From: Streptomyces griseus subsp. griseus
GTDB lineage: Bacteria; Actinomycetota; Actinomycetes; Streptomycetales; Streptomycetaceae
DNA length: 60,209 nt
Direction of reading: 5' to 3'
Assembly: GCF_000720255.1 (NCBI RefSeq)
Contig: NZ_JOJE01000047.1
Location: 1 to 60,209 of the forward strand
Positions 8,806-15,877 of the stretch are shown in pieces (position 1 is the first letter of the stretch; every line of letters begins with the position of its first letter). The notes beneath the pieces were generated by a model. The model did no database searches. It was not told where the DNA came from and worked only from the letters and a program-made list of their open reading frames with translations. The position numbers were made by a program, and so were the translations under genes.

Positions 8806-9948
8806 TCACCCTCCCTGTTCGGTGGTGGGGAAGAGGTTGACGTCGTCCGGGTCGACGCTGATCCCGACCCGCTCACCGGCGACCGGGCCGCGGCCGGCCG
8901 GGACCTCCAGGCGCAGCAGCGGCGCGTCGCCGCCGTCGATGCGCACACCCGCGCGGACCAGAGTGCCCACGTAGGTGGCGGTCTCGACCGTGCCGGTACA
9001 GAAGCCGTCATCCGGTGCGCAGGCGCGCAGCCGGCCCGGCTGCACCGCGACCTTCACAGAGGTACCGGAGCCCAGCTGGTGGCGGCGCGCCTTGACCAGA
9101 CCGCCGGACTGGTCGAGACGGACCAGGGTGTGCTCGCCGTCATGCTTCTCGACGCGGCCGGGCAGGAAGTTGGCCGCGCCCAGGAAGTCCGCCACGAACG
9201 CGGTCTTGGGCCGCTCGAACAGCTCCCTCGGGGTGTCGAACTGCTCGATCAGGCCGTTGCGCATCACCGCGATACGGTCCGACATGACCAGCGCTTCTTC
9301 CTGATCATGCGTCACATAGATGACGGTCAGGCCCAGTTCCTGCTGGATGGCCTTGATCTCGACCTGGAGCTGGTCGCGCAGCTTCTTGTCCAGCGCGCCC
9401 AGCGGCTCGTCCATCAAGATGACCGGCGGACGGTAGACCAGCGCCCGGCACAGCGCGACACGCTGCTGCTGACCGCCCGACAGCTCACGCGGCTTACGGC
9501 CGCCGAACCCCGACAGGCCCGCGATCTCCAGCGTCTCCCCCACCCGGCGGCGGATCTCGTCCTTGCCCACCCCGCGCAGCGTGAGCGGGAAAGCGACGTT
9601 CTCACTCACCGTCATGTGCGGGAAGAGCAAGTACTGCTGGAAGACGAAGCCCAGACCCCGCTTCTGCGGGGCGAGCCGTGTCACGTCACGGCCTCCGACG
9701 GTGATGGTGCCGGAGTCGGGTTCGCAGAACCCGGCGATCATCATCAACGTCGTGGTCTTGCCCGACCCCGAGGCGCCCAGGAAGGTGACGAACTCCCCGG
9801 CCGCGATCTCCATGGACGCCTCGTCGACAGCGACGACGTCCCCGTACGTCTTGCGCAATGCCACTACCGACAGCGCTTTGCCACTCGCGGTGGCCGGCGT
9901 GTTGCCGGCCACCGTGAGGGACGGTGTTGCAACACCGAATTCAGCCAC
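8806..9948 (-). CDS. ABC transporter ATP-binding protein (PotA-like)
   Basis: A 380-residue importer ATPase. It has Walker A GASGSGKTT, the Q-loop in VFQQYLLFPHMTV, signature LSGGQQQR, Walker B VILMDEP, the H-loop in YVTHDQEEAL, and a C-terminal TOBE-like domain of about 100 residues, as in PotA/FbpC-type subunits. It energises the two permeases that follow. Its start overlaps the binding-protein stop by 8 bp (9941-9948), so the order binding protein, ATPase, permease, permease is one transcription unit. Confidence 0.94.
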   Translation of the reverse strand: MAEFGVATPSLTVAGNTPATASGKALSVVALRKTYGDVVAVDEASMEIAAGEFVTFLGASGSGKTTTLMMIAGFCEPDSGTITVGGRDVTRLAPQKRGLGFVFQQYLLFPHMTVSENVAFPLTLRGVGKDEIRRRVGETLEIAGLSGFGGRKPRELSGGQQQRVALCRALVYRPPVILMDEPLGALDKKLRDQLQVEIKAIQQELGLTVIYVTHDQEEALVMSDRIAVMRNGLIEQFDTPRELFERPKTAFVADFLGAANFLPGRVEKHDGEHTLVRLDQSGGLVKARRHQLGSGTSVKVAVQPGRLRACAPDDGFCTGTVETATYVGTLVRAGVRIDGGDAPLLRLEVPAGRGPVAGERVGISVDPDDVNLFPTTEQGG

Positions 9949-11050
9949 GAGCCCACTCCAGCCAGCGCTTGGTGACGGCGTCCTCGTTCTTCATCCACCA
10001 GTCGATGTCCGCGTCAAAACCCTTGTCGTAGTACTGCGGCGCACCGGCGAGGGCGTTGCGCTCGTCCTCGGTGAGCTTGGCGTAGGCCCCCGGGGAGGAC
10101 GGGTTCGACGGGAAGGCCTTGGCCAGGTTGGCCTGGCTCTCCGCCCGCAGCGAGAAGTCCATGAGCTGGTAGGCGGCGTCTATGTTGGCCGCGCCCTTGG
10201 CGATGGCGTAGCCCTGGAACTGACGCCGCATACCGTTGAGCTGCCGCTCCACCGGGACGCCCTGCTTCTGCAGGTCGGCGATACGGCCGTCCCACACGGT
10301 GGACATCGTCACTTCCTGGCGGCTGAGCAGCACACCGGGCAGCGGGCCGCTGTCCCAGAACTTCTTGATGTCCGAGCGCAGCCGGGTCATCACCTTGAAG
10401 GCACGGTCCACATCCAGCGGGTACAGCTTGTCCATCGGCACGCCGTCGGCCAGCAGCGCGAACTCCAGCTCGGGCAGGTCACCGTCCGGGTGGACCATCG
10501 CACGGCCGCCCTTGAACGCCTTGGTGTCCCAGAAGTCCGCCCACGACTCCGGCTTACGGCCCCCGAACGCATCCGTGCGGTAGGCCATACACGCGCCGTA
10601 GAAGCTGCTGCCGATGGCATGGTCGGTGACCTGGGCCTCGGGGATCTTCGCGCTCTTCACGCTCTTGACCCGGTCGGGGTCCAGCGTCTCCAGGGCCCCC
10701 TGCTGGACGTACTTGTTGTGCGACATCATCGAGTTGTTGATGAGGTCGCACTGCGGCCGGCCCTGCTTGATCTGCGCCAGCAGCGGAGCGTCGTCCAGGT
10801 TCAGCACCTTGACGGTGATGCCGGTCTCCTGCGTGAACGGCGTGTAGATCGCCTTCTGCAGGGCCGCACCGTAGGAACCGCCACTGTCACGGACGACCAC
10901 CGTCTTGCCGCCGCCCTTGCCACCGCTGCCGGCGACGGACCGGCTGGTACCGGTACCGCAGGCGGAGAGGGTGGTCGCGGCGGCGACACCCGCGGTGACC
11001 CCGCCTATTCCTCGCAGGAACAGTCTGCGGTCTATTCGGGCATCTTTCAT
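9941..11050 (-). CDS. Extracellular solute-binding lipoprotein (PotD/spermidine-putrescine type)
   Basis: A 369-residue substrate-binding protein. The N-terminus MKDARIDRRLFLRG holds a twin-arginine pair (Arg8-Arg9), and the lipobox LSAC puts the lipidated cysteine at about residue 31, so it is probably exported folded and anchored outside the membrane. The body resembles polyamine/opine-type binding proteins. The ATG at 11050 is backed by AGGAGG 6 nt upstream. It precedes the ATPase and permeases and follows deacylase copy B after an 80-bp gap, the largest gap in the upstream half of the operon and a possible internal promoter. Confidence 0.9.
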   Translation of the reverse strand: MKDARIDRRLFLRGIGGVTAGVAAATTLSACGTGTSRSVAGSGGKGGGKTVVVRDSGGSYGAALQKAIYTPFTQETGITVKVLNLDDAPLLAQIKQGRPQCDLINNSMMSHNKYVQQGALETLDPDRVKSVKSAKIPEAQVTDHAIGSSFYGACMAYRTDAFGGRKPESWADFWDTKAFKGGRAMVHPDGDLPELEFALLADGVPMDKLYPLDVDRAFKVMTRLRSDIKKFWDSGPLPGVLLSRQEVTMSTVWDGRIADLQKQGVPVERQLNGMRRQFQGYAIAKGAANIDAAYQLMDFSLRAESQANLAKAFPSNPSSPGAYAKLTEDERNALAGAPQYYDKGFDADIDWWMKNEDAVTKRWLEWARG

Positions 11051-11130
11051 CGTGTGCCTCCTGGGTGGTGCTGGCCGTGAGAAGTGGAGCGGCTGGGGAT
11101 GTGGAAAGGGGGGCGGGTGGAAATGGGGGT

Positions 11131-12198
11131 CTAGGGGCGGGGATCCGCCTCGTCGGAGCCGGCACCCAAACCGGGGGCCCGGAAGGTGTCGGCCCGCGCG
11201 GCCGTGTCGGGGTCCCACGGGACGGCGAGGGCGGCGAGTTCGGCACCGGTGGCGACGGTGAGACCGTGCATGCCGTAGAAGATCCGTCCGTCGGCCGGGG
11301 CGTGGACGGTGTGCTCTGTGCCGTCGGTCGGGTCGACGATGCGGCCGAGGATGTCGCCCTCGGCGACTTCGCCGATGACGTCGGCGCCGAAGGAGAACTC
11401 CGGGTACCACAGGCCGGTGGCCTCGGCGGTGACGCCGGCGGACCAGACCCACTCGCGGATCGTTGCCGGAGCGGAACCGTCCTGGTCGAGGACGCCCAGA
11501 TGGCGAAGTGCCTTCAGCAGGCCGTCGACACGGCGGAGGGCGGTGGCCTCGTCCCGCCGGCCGAGCTGGCCCACCTCGACGAGGACCGCCGAGACGCCCC
11601 GGCGGGCGGCGGCCGCGTGGCTGTTGCCGCCCTCGGGCGTCAGCCCGAGGATGACGTCCTCGATGCCGAAGGAGCCTGCCAGTTCGGCCGTCGCCTTGTC
11701 CAGGTCCGGGTCACCGGTGAGGCGGTAGCCGACGAAGTCCCGCAGGACCTGGTCGATGCCGCCGCAGTGCAGGTCGATGTAGACGTCGGCGCCGTCGACC
11801 AGGTTCGCGAAGAGCCAGGCGGCCAGCCGCTCGGTGGGGCCGCCGGCCGGGTCGCCGGGGAAGACACGGTTGAGGTTCACGCCGTCGACCGGGGAGACGT
11901 TGAGCCTGCCCTGGTACACGGCGGGAGGGTTGGCGACCGGACAGACGATCACCTGCCCGCTCACCTCACAGGGCTCCAGCAGGTCTGCCAGACGCACGGC
12001 GGCTTCGATGGGCGTGAACTCGCCGCCGTGCACACCGGCGGTGATGACGACCCGGGGACCCGGGCGGGTTCCGTTGACCAGGGTCACCGGGATGTCCGTG
12101 GTGAGGGTGCCGAGAGGGGCCTGGACGGTGCCGCGCGCCTTGGTGCCGGGCCGGGCCTCCAGGGAACCGACGGAGAGGGTGCTGTCCTGCATGGTCAT
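11131..12198 (-). CDS. ASTE/AspA-family deacylase (copy B)
   Basis: A 355-residue zinc-dependent N-acyl amino acid deacylase of the succinylglutamate desuccinylase/aspartoacylase family. Zinc ligands are His57 and Glu60 in AGVHGGEF and His144 in YIDLHCGG; VNLNRVFPGD and VEVGQLG are conserved. It begins by an ATGA overlap with the stop of the flavoprotein gene and is very like copy C at 35705-36676 (shared blocks VNGTRPGPRVVIT/VNGSRPGPRVVIT and IVCPVANPPAVY/VICPVANPPAVY), but has a longer C-terminal tail. The flavoprotein-deacylase pairing occurs twice in this window, suggesting the two enzymes act in succession. Confidence 0.87.
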   Translation of the reverse strand: MTMQDSTLSVGSLEARPGTKARGTVQAPLGTLTTDIPVTLVNGTRPGPRVVITAGVHGGEFTPIEAAVRLADLLEPCEVSGQVIVCPVANPPAVYQGRLNVSPVDGVNLNRVFPGDPAGGPTERLAAWLFANLVDGADVYIDLHCGGIDQVLRDFVGYRLTGDPDLDKATAELAGSFGIEDVILGLTPEGGNSHAAAARRGVSAVLVEVGQLGRRDEATALRRVDGLLKALRHLGVLDQDGSAPATIREWVWSAGVTAEATGLWYPEFSFGADVIGEVAEGDILGRIVDPTDGTEHTVHAPADGRIFYGMHGLTVATGAELAALAVPWDPDTAARADTFRAPGLGAGSDEADPRP

Positions 12199-13334
12199 GC
12201 CTCCGTACGGCCGACGGTGGAGAGGAAGTCGATGGGCTGGGGCGAGGCGCCGTCCAGCGCGAGGTCCGCGGCTATGTCACCGAAGGCGGGTGAGAGCTTG
12301 AAGCCGTGACCGGAGAAGCCGGCGAGCAGGATCACGTTCTCGGCACCGGGCAGCGGGCCGACCAGTGGGCGGCTGCTCTCGGTGTAGCCCTCCATGTAGA
12401 CGGACAGGCGCGTCGGGTCCGGGTGCAGGTCGGGCAGGTATCGCCGGATCAGCTCGGAGAAGATCTTCAGTTCGTCCGGCCGCACGGTGCGGTCCAGTTG
12501 GTTGGGGTCGTCGGCGAGCCGGTGCAGCGCGCGGGACAGTCCGAGCTTGACCGAGATGCCGTCCGGGGAGGGCAGGCCGTAGCAGTGGGTGGGTGCCGTG
12601 CGGATGAACGCCGGGCGCTCCTCGCCGAACCACGCGTCGGGGGCGGTGGGCACGTACCAGGCGCTGACGAGGCGGCGGACTTCGACCTCCCACGGCAGGT
12701 CGGGCAGCAGGTCGTTGACCCAGGGGCCGGGCGTGACGACGGCGGTGTCGAAGCGCTCGCTGCCGGAGTCGGTGCGGATCTCCACGCCGCCCGCGACGGG
12801 GACGATCTCCCGGACCGTGCTGTAGCGGTGGATCACGGCGCCCAGTTGCTCGGCGCGGCGGGCGGCGGTCTGGATCGTCAGCTCCGGGCGGATGAAGCCG
12901 GCACGGCGGTCGAGCACGGCCGCGTCGCCGTCCTCGATGCGGTACTGAGGGAAGCGCTTGGCGAGCGTCTCGGCGTCCAGCACCTCGTGGTCGAGATCGT
13001 GCAGGGCGATGGACTCGAGGACGGTGGCCATCTGCTGGTGCTCGGTCGGCCCCATGAGCAGGCATCCGGTCAGTCGGCGCAGCTCGCGGCCGGTCTCCTG
13101 CTGGAGCTGCTCCCAGAGGGCATCGGCGTGCTTGAGAAGCGGGACGTACCGGGAGTCCTCGAAGTGCGCGCTGCGGAAGATCCGGGACTCGCCGCCGGCG
13201 GCGCTGCGGTCGTGGCCGGGTGCGTAGCGGTCGTATCCGACGACCTCGGCGCCACGGGCCGCCAGCCGCCAGACGGCCTGGCTGCCCATCGTTCCGACGC
13301 CGACCACCGCGACGCGCTTCCTGGCAGCTGACAC
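12195..13334 (-). CDS. Sarcosine/N-methyltryptophan oxidase-like flavoprotein (copy A)
   Basis: A 379-residue FAD-dependent oxidase of the monomeric sarcosine oxidase family, which oxidises secondary amino acids such as N-methyl amino acids. The FAD-binding GVGTMG is at residues 12-17, and DRYAPGHDRSAAGGESR matches the family's second FAD loop. The C-terminal region that carries the covalent-FAD cysteine in sarcosine oxidase reads LSVYMEGYTESSRP and has no cysteine, so flavin may be non-covalent. The GTG start is supported by AAGGAAA and by an almost identical leader in front of copy B (34547). First gene of the 13-gene operon, transcribed away from iclR1. Confidence 0.88.
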   Translation of the reverse strand: MSAARKRVAVVGVGTMGSQAVWRLAARGAEVVGYDRYAPGHDRSAAGGESRIFRSAHFEDSRYVPLLKHADALWEQLQQETGRELRRLTGCLLMGPTEHQQMATVLESIALHDLDHEVLDAETLAKRFPQYRIEDGDAAVLDRRAGFIRPELTIQTAARRAEQLGAVIHRYSTVREIVPVAGGVEIRTDSGSERFDTAVVTPGPWVNDLLPDLPWEVEVRRLVSAWYVPTAPDAWFGEERPAFIRTAPTHCYGLPSPDGISVKLGLSRALHRLADDPNQLDRTVRPDELKIFSELIRRYLPDLHPDPTRLSVYMEGYTESSRPLVGPLPGAENVILLAGFSGHGFKLSPAFGDIAADLALDGASPQPIDFLSTVGRTEA

Positions 13335-13500
13335 AGGACTTTCCTTTCGTATCGCCGAGGCGCATGCTGAGCCTTCGACGTGAGGCTGTTCGATTCGAGA
13401 TGGTTTGGGCGGGAGCCAGGTCCTCCTCGTGGACCTGCGGCCGACAACCGCCGCATCTCGCAGTCCGGCTCACTTCCGGGAGATCTCCCCGAGGGCCGTA

Positions 13501-13534
13501 CCACTATGTGGAATGCTGTGCTAGAATCTGGCAC
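13501..13534 (+). promoter_or_regulatory. Operator-like 34-nt motif A, between the 13-gene operon and iclR1
   Basis: The element starts CCAC-TAT-GTGG (an inverted repeat), continues AATGCTGTGCTAGAATC and ends TGGCAC. TGGAAT and TAGAAT are in direct repeat 13 nt apart. The same 34-nt arrangement occurs at 14513, 26886 and 34361 (complement). It lies 78 nt before iclR1 and 167 nt before the divergent flavoprotein gene. An IclR-type operator or shared promoter is inferred from conservation. Confidence 0.7.
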
Positions 13535-13611
13535 AGAGAATGACAGTGGCTTCAGAGGGGAGTCAAGAGGGTGTCCAGCAGAAATTTCGAGGATTAACAG
13601 GGGGAAACCGG

Positions 13612-14364
13612 ATGGAAATGAAGAGCGTCACCAGGTCGCTGCGCGTCCTGGAGGCGGTCGCCCAGCATCAGCCCGTGACCGTAGGGGAGTTGACGAAGAT
13701 CTTCGGGCTGCCGAAGTCCACCCTGCAGCGCACCTTGGTCACGCTGGCGGAGGCCGGCTGGCTGCGCGCCAGCCGCAAGGACACCACCCGCTGGGAGATC
13801 GGCGCCCGCGTGCTGGCCGTACGACCGGCCGCCCTGCAGGGCTCCAGCCTGTTCGCCGCCGCACGCGAACCCATGATCCGGCTCCGCGACACGGTGAACG
13901 AGACCATCCACCTCTCGGTACCGGACGCCCTGCAGTGCATGGTCGTGGTGGACCGCGTCGACTGCGATCAGGCGGTACGCACCTTCCACACGATCGGCGA
14001 CACCTCACCCCTGCACGCCACCGCCGTCGGGCGCGCCATCCTCGCCCACCTTCCGAGGCGGGACGTCGAAGACCTCATCGCGGCAGGACTGGAGCGGTTC
14101 AGCGACACGACCCCCGTCGAGCCCGACGAGCTGCGCGCCGAGCTGGACCGGATCCGAACCGACGGCTACGCGGTCAACCGCAACCAGTACCGGCCGGGCG
14201 TCTGCGCCGTCGCTGCCGCCGTGCTCGACGAGGACGGCACCCCGCTGGCCGCCGTGGCCGTCTCCATGCCCGAGGCACGGTACGACGGCGCACGGACGCC
14301 CAAGTGGGGCCGCCTCGTCGCCGACACGGCCGCGGAGATCTCGCAGCGCCGCCTGGGCGCCTGA
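13612..14364 (+). CDS. IclR-family transcriptional regulator (copy 1)
   Basis: A 250-residue IclR-type regulator. Its N-terminal winged helix-turn-helix spans about residues 4-60 (SVTRSLRVLEAVAQHQ, LTKIFGLPKSTLQRTL), and its C-terminal effector domain includes TIHLSVPDALQCMVVVDRVD and the typical SPLHATAVGRAILAHLP. The ATG at 13612 is preferred because GGGGG stands just before it and the protein then matches the second copy from its first residues; an earlier in-frame ATG at 13540 would add 24 unsupported residues. It is divergent from the 13-gene operon across the motif at 13501 and is the natural candidate regulator. Confidence 0.92.
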   Translation: MEMKSVTRSLRVLEAVAQHQPVTVGELTKIFGLPKSTLQRTLVTLAEAGWLRASRKDTTRWEIGARVLAVRPAALQGSSLFAAAREPMIRLRDTVNETIHLSVPDALQCMVVVDRVDCDQAVRTFHTIGDTSPLHATAVGRAILAHLPRRDVEDLIAAGLERFSDTTPVEPDELRAELDRIRTDGYAVNRNQYRPGVCAVAAAVLDEDGTPLAAVAVSMPEARYDGARTPKWGRLVADTAAEISQRRLGA

Positions 14365-14395
14365 AGGGCAGACGACGGCCCGCAAGCCGTCGACC

Positions 14396-14435
14396 GAGGG
14401 CCGGCTCGCACGCGTCAGCTCGCGAGCCGGCCCTC
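14396..14435 (+). terminator. Hairpin after iclR1
   Basis: GAGGGCCGGCTCGC (14396-14409) and GCGAGCCGGCCCTC (14422-14435) pair perfectly over 14 bp with a 12-nt loop, 31 bp after the iclR1 stop. No T-run follows, as is common for actinomycete terminators. Confidence 0.75.
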
Positions 14436-14512
14436 AGCCTTGCGCCACGGCAGCCACCGCCCTGTCGCCCGGCGAAGGCCGGTCCTGTGGTCGGCCGAAT
14501 TCCAGTAACATG

Positions 14513-14546
14513 CCGCATTGTGGAATGCTATGCTGGAATCCGGCAC
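14513..14546 (+). promoter_or_regulatory. Operator-like 34-nt motif B, upstream of iclR2
   Basis: Aligned without gaps to motif A: CCGC-ATT-GTGG, then AATGCTATGCTGGAATC, then CGGCAC. TGGAATGC and TGGAATCC are direct repeats 13 nt apart. It ends 72 nt before the iclR2 ATG, the same spacing as motif A to iclR1 and motif C to the lrp gene. Confidence 0.7.
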
Positions 14547-14557
14547 GGATCATGACC

Positions 14558-14578
14558 GTGACTTCATGCTGAAGTCAC
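14558..14578 (+). promoter_or_regulatory. Perfect inverted repeat in the iclR2 leader
   Basis: GTGACTTCA and TGAAGTCAC flank a 3-nt spacer, forming a perfect 9-bp palindrome between motif B and the iclR2 start. It may be a second operator or a leader hairpin. The iclR1 leader lacks a comparable palindrome, so the two paralogues may be controlled differently. Confidence 0.5.
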
Positions 14579-14618
14579 GAGCGAGAACCAGGAATCCACA
14601 GGTCCGAGGGGGCATCGA

Positions 14619-15368
14619 ATGGAAATGAAGAGCGTCACCAGGTCGCTGCGGGTTCTGGAGGCGGTCGCCCGCCATCAACCCGTGACTGTCGGGGAGTTGA
14701 CGAGGATTTTCGGGCTGCCGAAGTCCACCCTGCAGCGCACCCTGGTCACACTCAACGAGGCGGGCTGGCTACGGGCGAACCGCAAGGACACCACTCGCTG
14801 GGAGATCGGCGCCCGCGTCCTGGCCGTACGGCCCGCCGCCCTCCAGGGCTCCAGCCTGTTCGCCGCCGCACGTGAACCGATGCTCCGGCTCCGCGACGCG
14901 CTGAACGAGACCATCCACCTGTCCGTGCCGGACGCCCTGCACGGCATGGTCGTCGTCGACCGCGTCGACTGCGACCACGCCGTACGCACCTTCCACGCCA
15001 TCGGCGACACCTCGCCCCTGCACGCCACCGCCGCCGGGAACGCCGTCCTCGCCCATCTGGGGAAGTCCGAGATAGACGAGGTCACCGCGGGGACGCTGGA
15101 GGGTTACGGCGAAGAGACCATCACCGACCCGGAGCAACTGCGGGCGGAGCTCCACCGCGTGAAAGAGCGTGGCTACGCCGTCAACCACAACCAGTACCTG
15201 CAGGGTGTCTGCGCGATCGCGGCACCCGTGCTCGACGGTGAGGGCACACCGCTGGCCGCCGTGGCCGTCTCCCTGCCCGACTCCCGCTTCGAGCCCGGCC
15301 GACTGCCCGAGCTGGGTCGGCTGGTCGCCGAGACGGCGGCGGAGATCACCGCCAGGCACCCGGCCTGA
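14619..15368 (+). CDS. IclR-family transcriptional regulator (copy 2)
   Basis: A 249-residue IclR regulator, closely similar to copy 1 throughout: both begin MEMKSVTRSLRVLEAVA and share KSTLQRTLVTL, GWLRA and the ALQGSSLFAAAREPM block. The helix-turn-helix is in the first 60 residues and the effector domain follows. GAGGGGG lies 6 nt before the ATG. The C-terminal halves differ most around residues 145-175, so effector preference may have diverged after tandem duplication. It is convergent with the cupin gene of the next operon. Confidence 0.92.
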   Translation: MEMKSVTRSLRVLEAVARHQPVTVGELTRIFGLPKSTLQRTLVTLNEAGWLRANRKDTTRWEIGARVLAVRPAALQGSSLFAAAREPMLRLRDALNETIHLSVPDALHGMVVVDRVDCDHAVRTFHAIGDTSPLHATAAGNAVLAHLGKSEIDEVTAGTLEGYGEETITDPEQLRAELHRVKERGYAVNHNQYLQGVCAIAAPVLDGEGTPLAAVAVSLPDSRFEPGRLPELGRLVAETAAEITARHPA

Positions 15369-15392
15369 CGACGGTCCCGGTTCCTGTCCTCC

Positions 15393-15409
15393 CCCGGCTG
15401 ACGGCCGGG
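15393..15409. terminator. Short hairpin between convergent iclR2 and cupin genes
   Basis: CCCGGC and GCCGGG pair around a 5-nt loop in the 54-bp space between the two convergent stops. It is short and could serve either strand. Confidence 0.4.
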
Positions 15410-15422
15410 TCGCGCGTAGGCA

Positions 15423-15776
15423 TCACTTCACGATCACGTAGATCTTGCGCACGGTTTCGATGGTCTTCCAGACACCGACGAAGCCCGGCTTCATGACAAA
15501 GCTGTCGCCTGCCTTGTAGACCGCCGGCTCGCCACCGTCCGGCGTGAGTTCGACGATGCCGGCGAGGATGTGGCAGAACTCGAAGGTCTCGCCCTTGATC
15601 GAGCGCGTCTCGCCGGGCGTCGCTTCCCAGACTCCCGTATGGATCATCTCCCCGCGGGCGATGTCCTGGGGCCAGGTCCTGAACGCGGGGTCGCCGGAAA
15701 CGAGACGTTCCGGGGGCGGGCCGGACTCGTGCGGCGCGAAGGAGGGATTGGTGTCGACGGTCTTCAGAAACGACAT
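15423..15776 (-). CDS. Cupin-domain protein (cupin_3, ureidoglycine aminohydrolase-like domain)
   Basis: A 117-residue single-domain cupin. The blocks TGVWEATPGETRSIKGETFE and FCHILAGIVELTPDGG, followed by YKAGDSFVMKPGFVGVWKTI, match the (S)-ureidoglycine aminohydrolase cupin domain (cupin_3) found in many small stand-alone proteins. Metal ligands are incomplete (one clear His in FCHILAG), so catalysis is uncertain; a ligand-binding or stress role is possible. It is the last gene of the GabT-FAD/FeS-GabD operon and is separated from the gabD-like gene by a 17-bp tandem repeat array. Confidence 0.82.
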   Translation of the reverse strand: MSFLKTVDTNPSFAPHESGPPPERLVSGDPAFRTWPQDIARGEMIHTGVWEATPGETRSIKGETFEFCHILAGIVELTPDGGEPAVYKAGDSFVMKPGFVGVWKTIETVRKIYVIVK

Positions 15777-15790
15777 GCTTTCCTTTCTTT

Positions 15791-15875
15791 GTTCAGGGCC
15801 TGACCACGTTCAGGGCCTGACCACGTTCAGGGCCTGACCACGTTCAGGGGCTGACCACGTTCAGGGCCTGACCAC
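15791..15875. repeat. Five tandem copies of a 17-bp unit
   Basis: The unit GTTCAGGGCCTGACCAC is repeated five times without gaps; the fourth copy differs by one base. Each unit holds a small CAGG-G-CCTG inverted repeat. The array fills almost the whole space between the gabD-like stop (15878) and the cupin start (15776). It would be transcribed into a leader in front of the cupin gene and could expand or contract by slippage. Confidence 0.9.
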
Positions 15876-15877
15876 CT

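Noticed and set aside
1..13334. Calling the large operon an ectoine/hydroxyectoine degradation cluster
   Set aside because: Deacylase, aminotransferase and semialdehyde dehydrogenase fit, but the ring-opening ectoine hydrolase and the usual regulator/importer types are not in the window; left as an analogy only.
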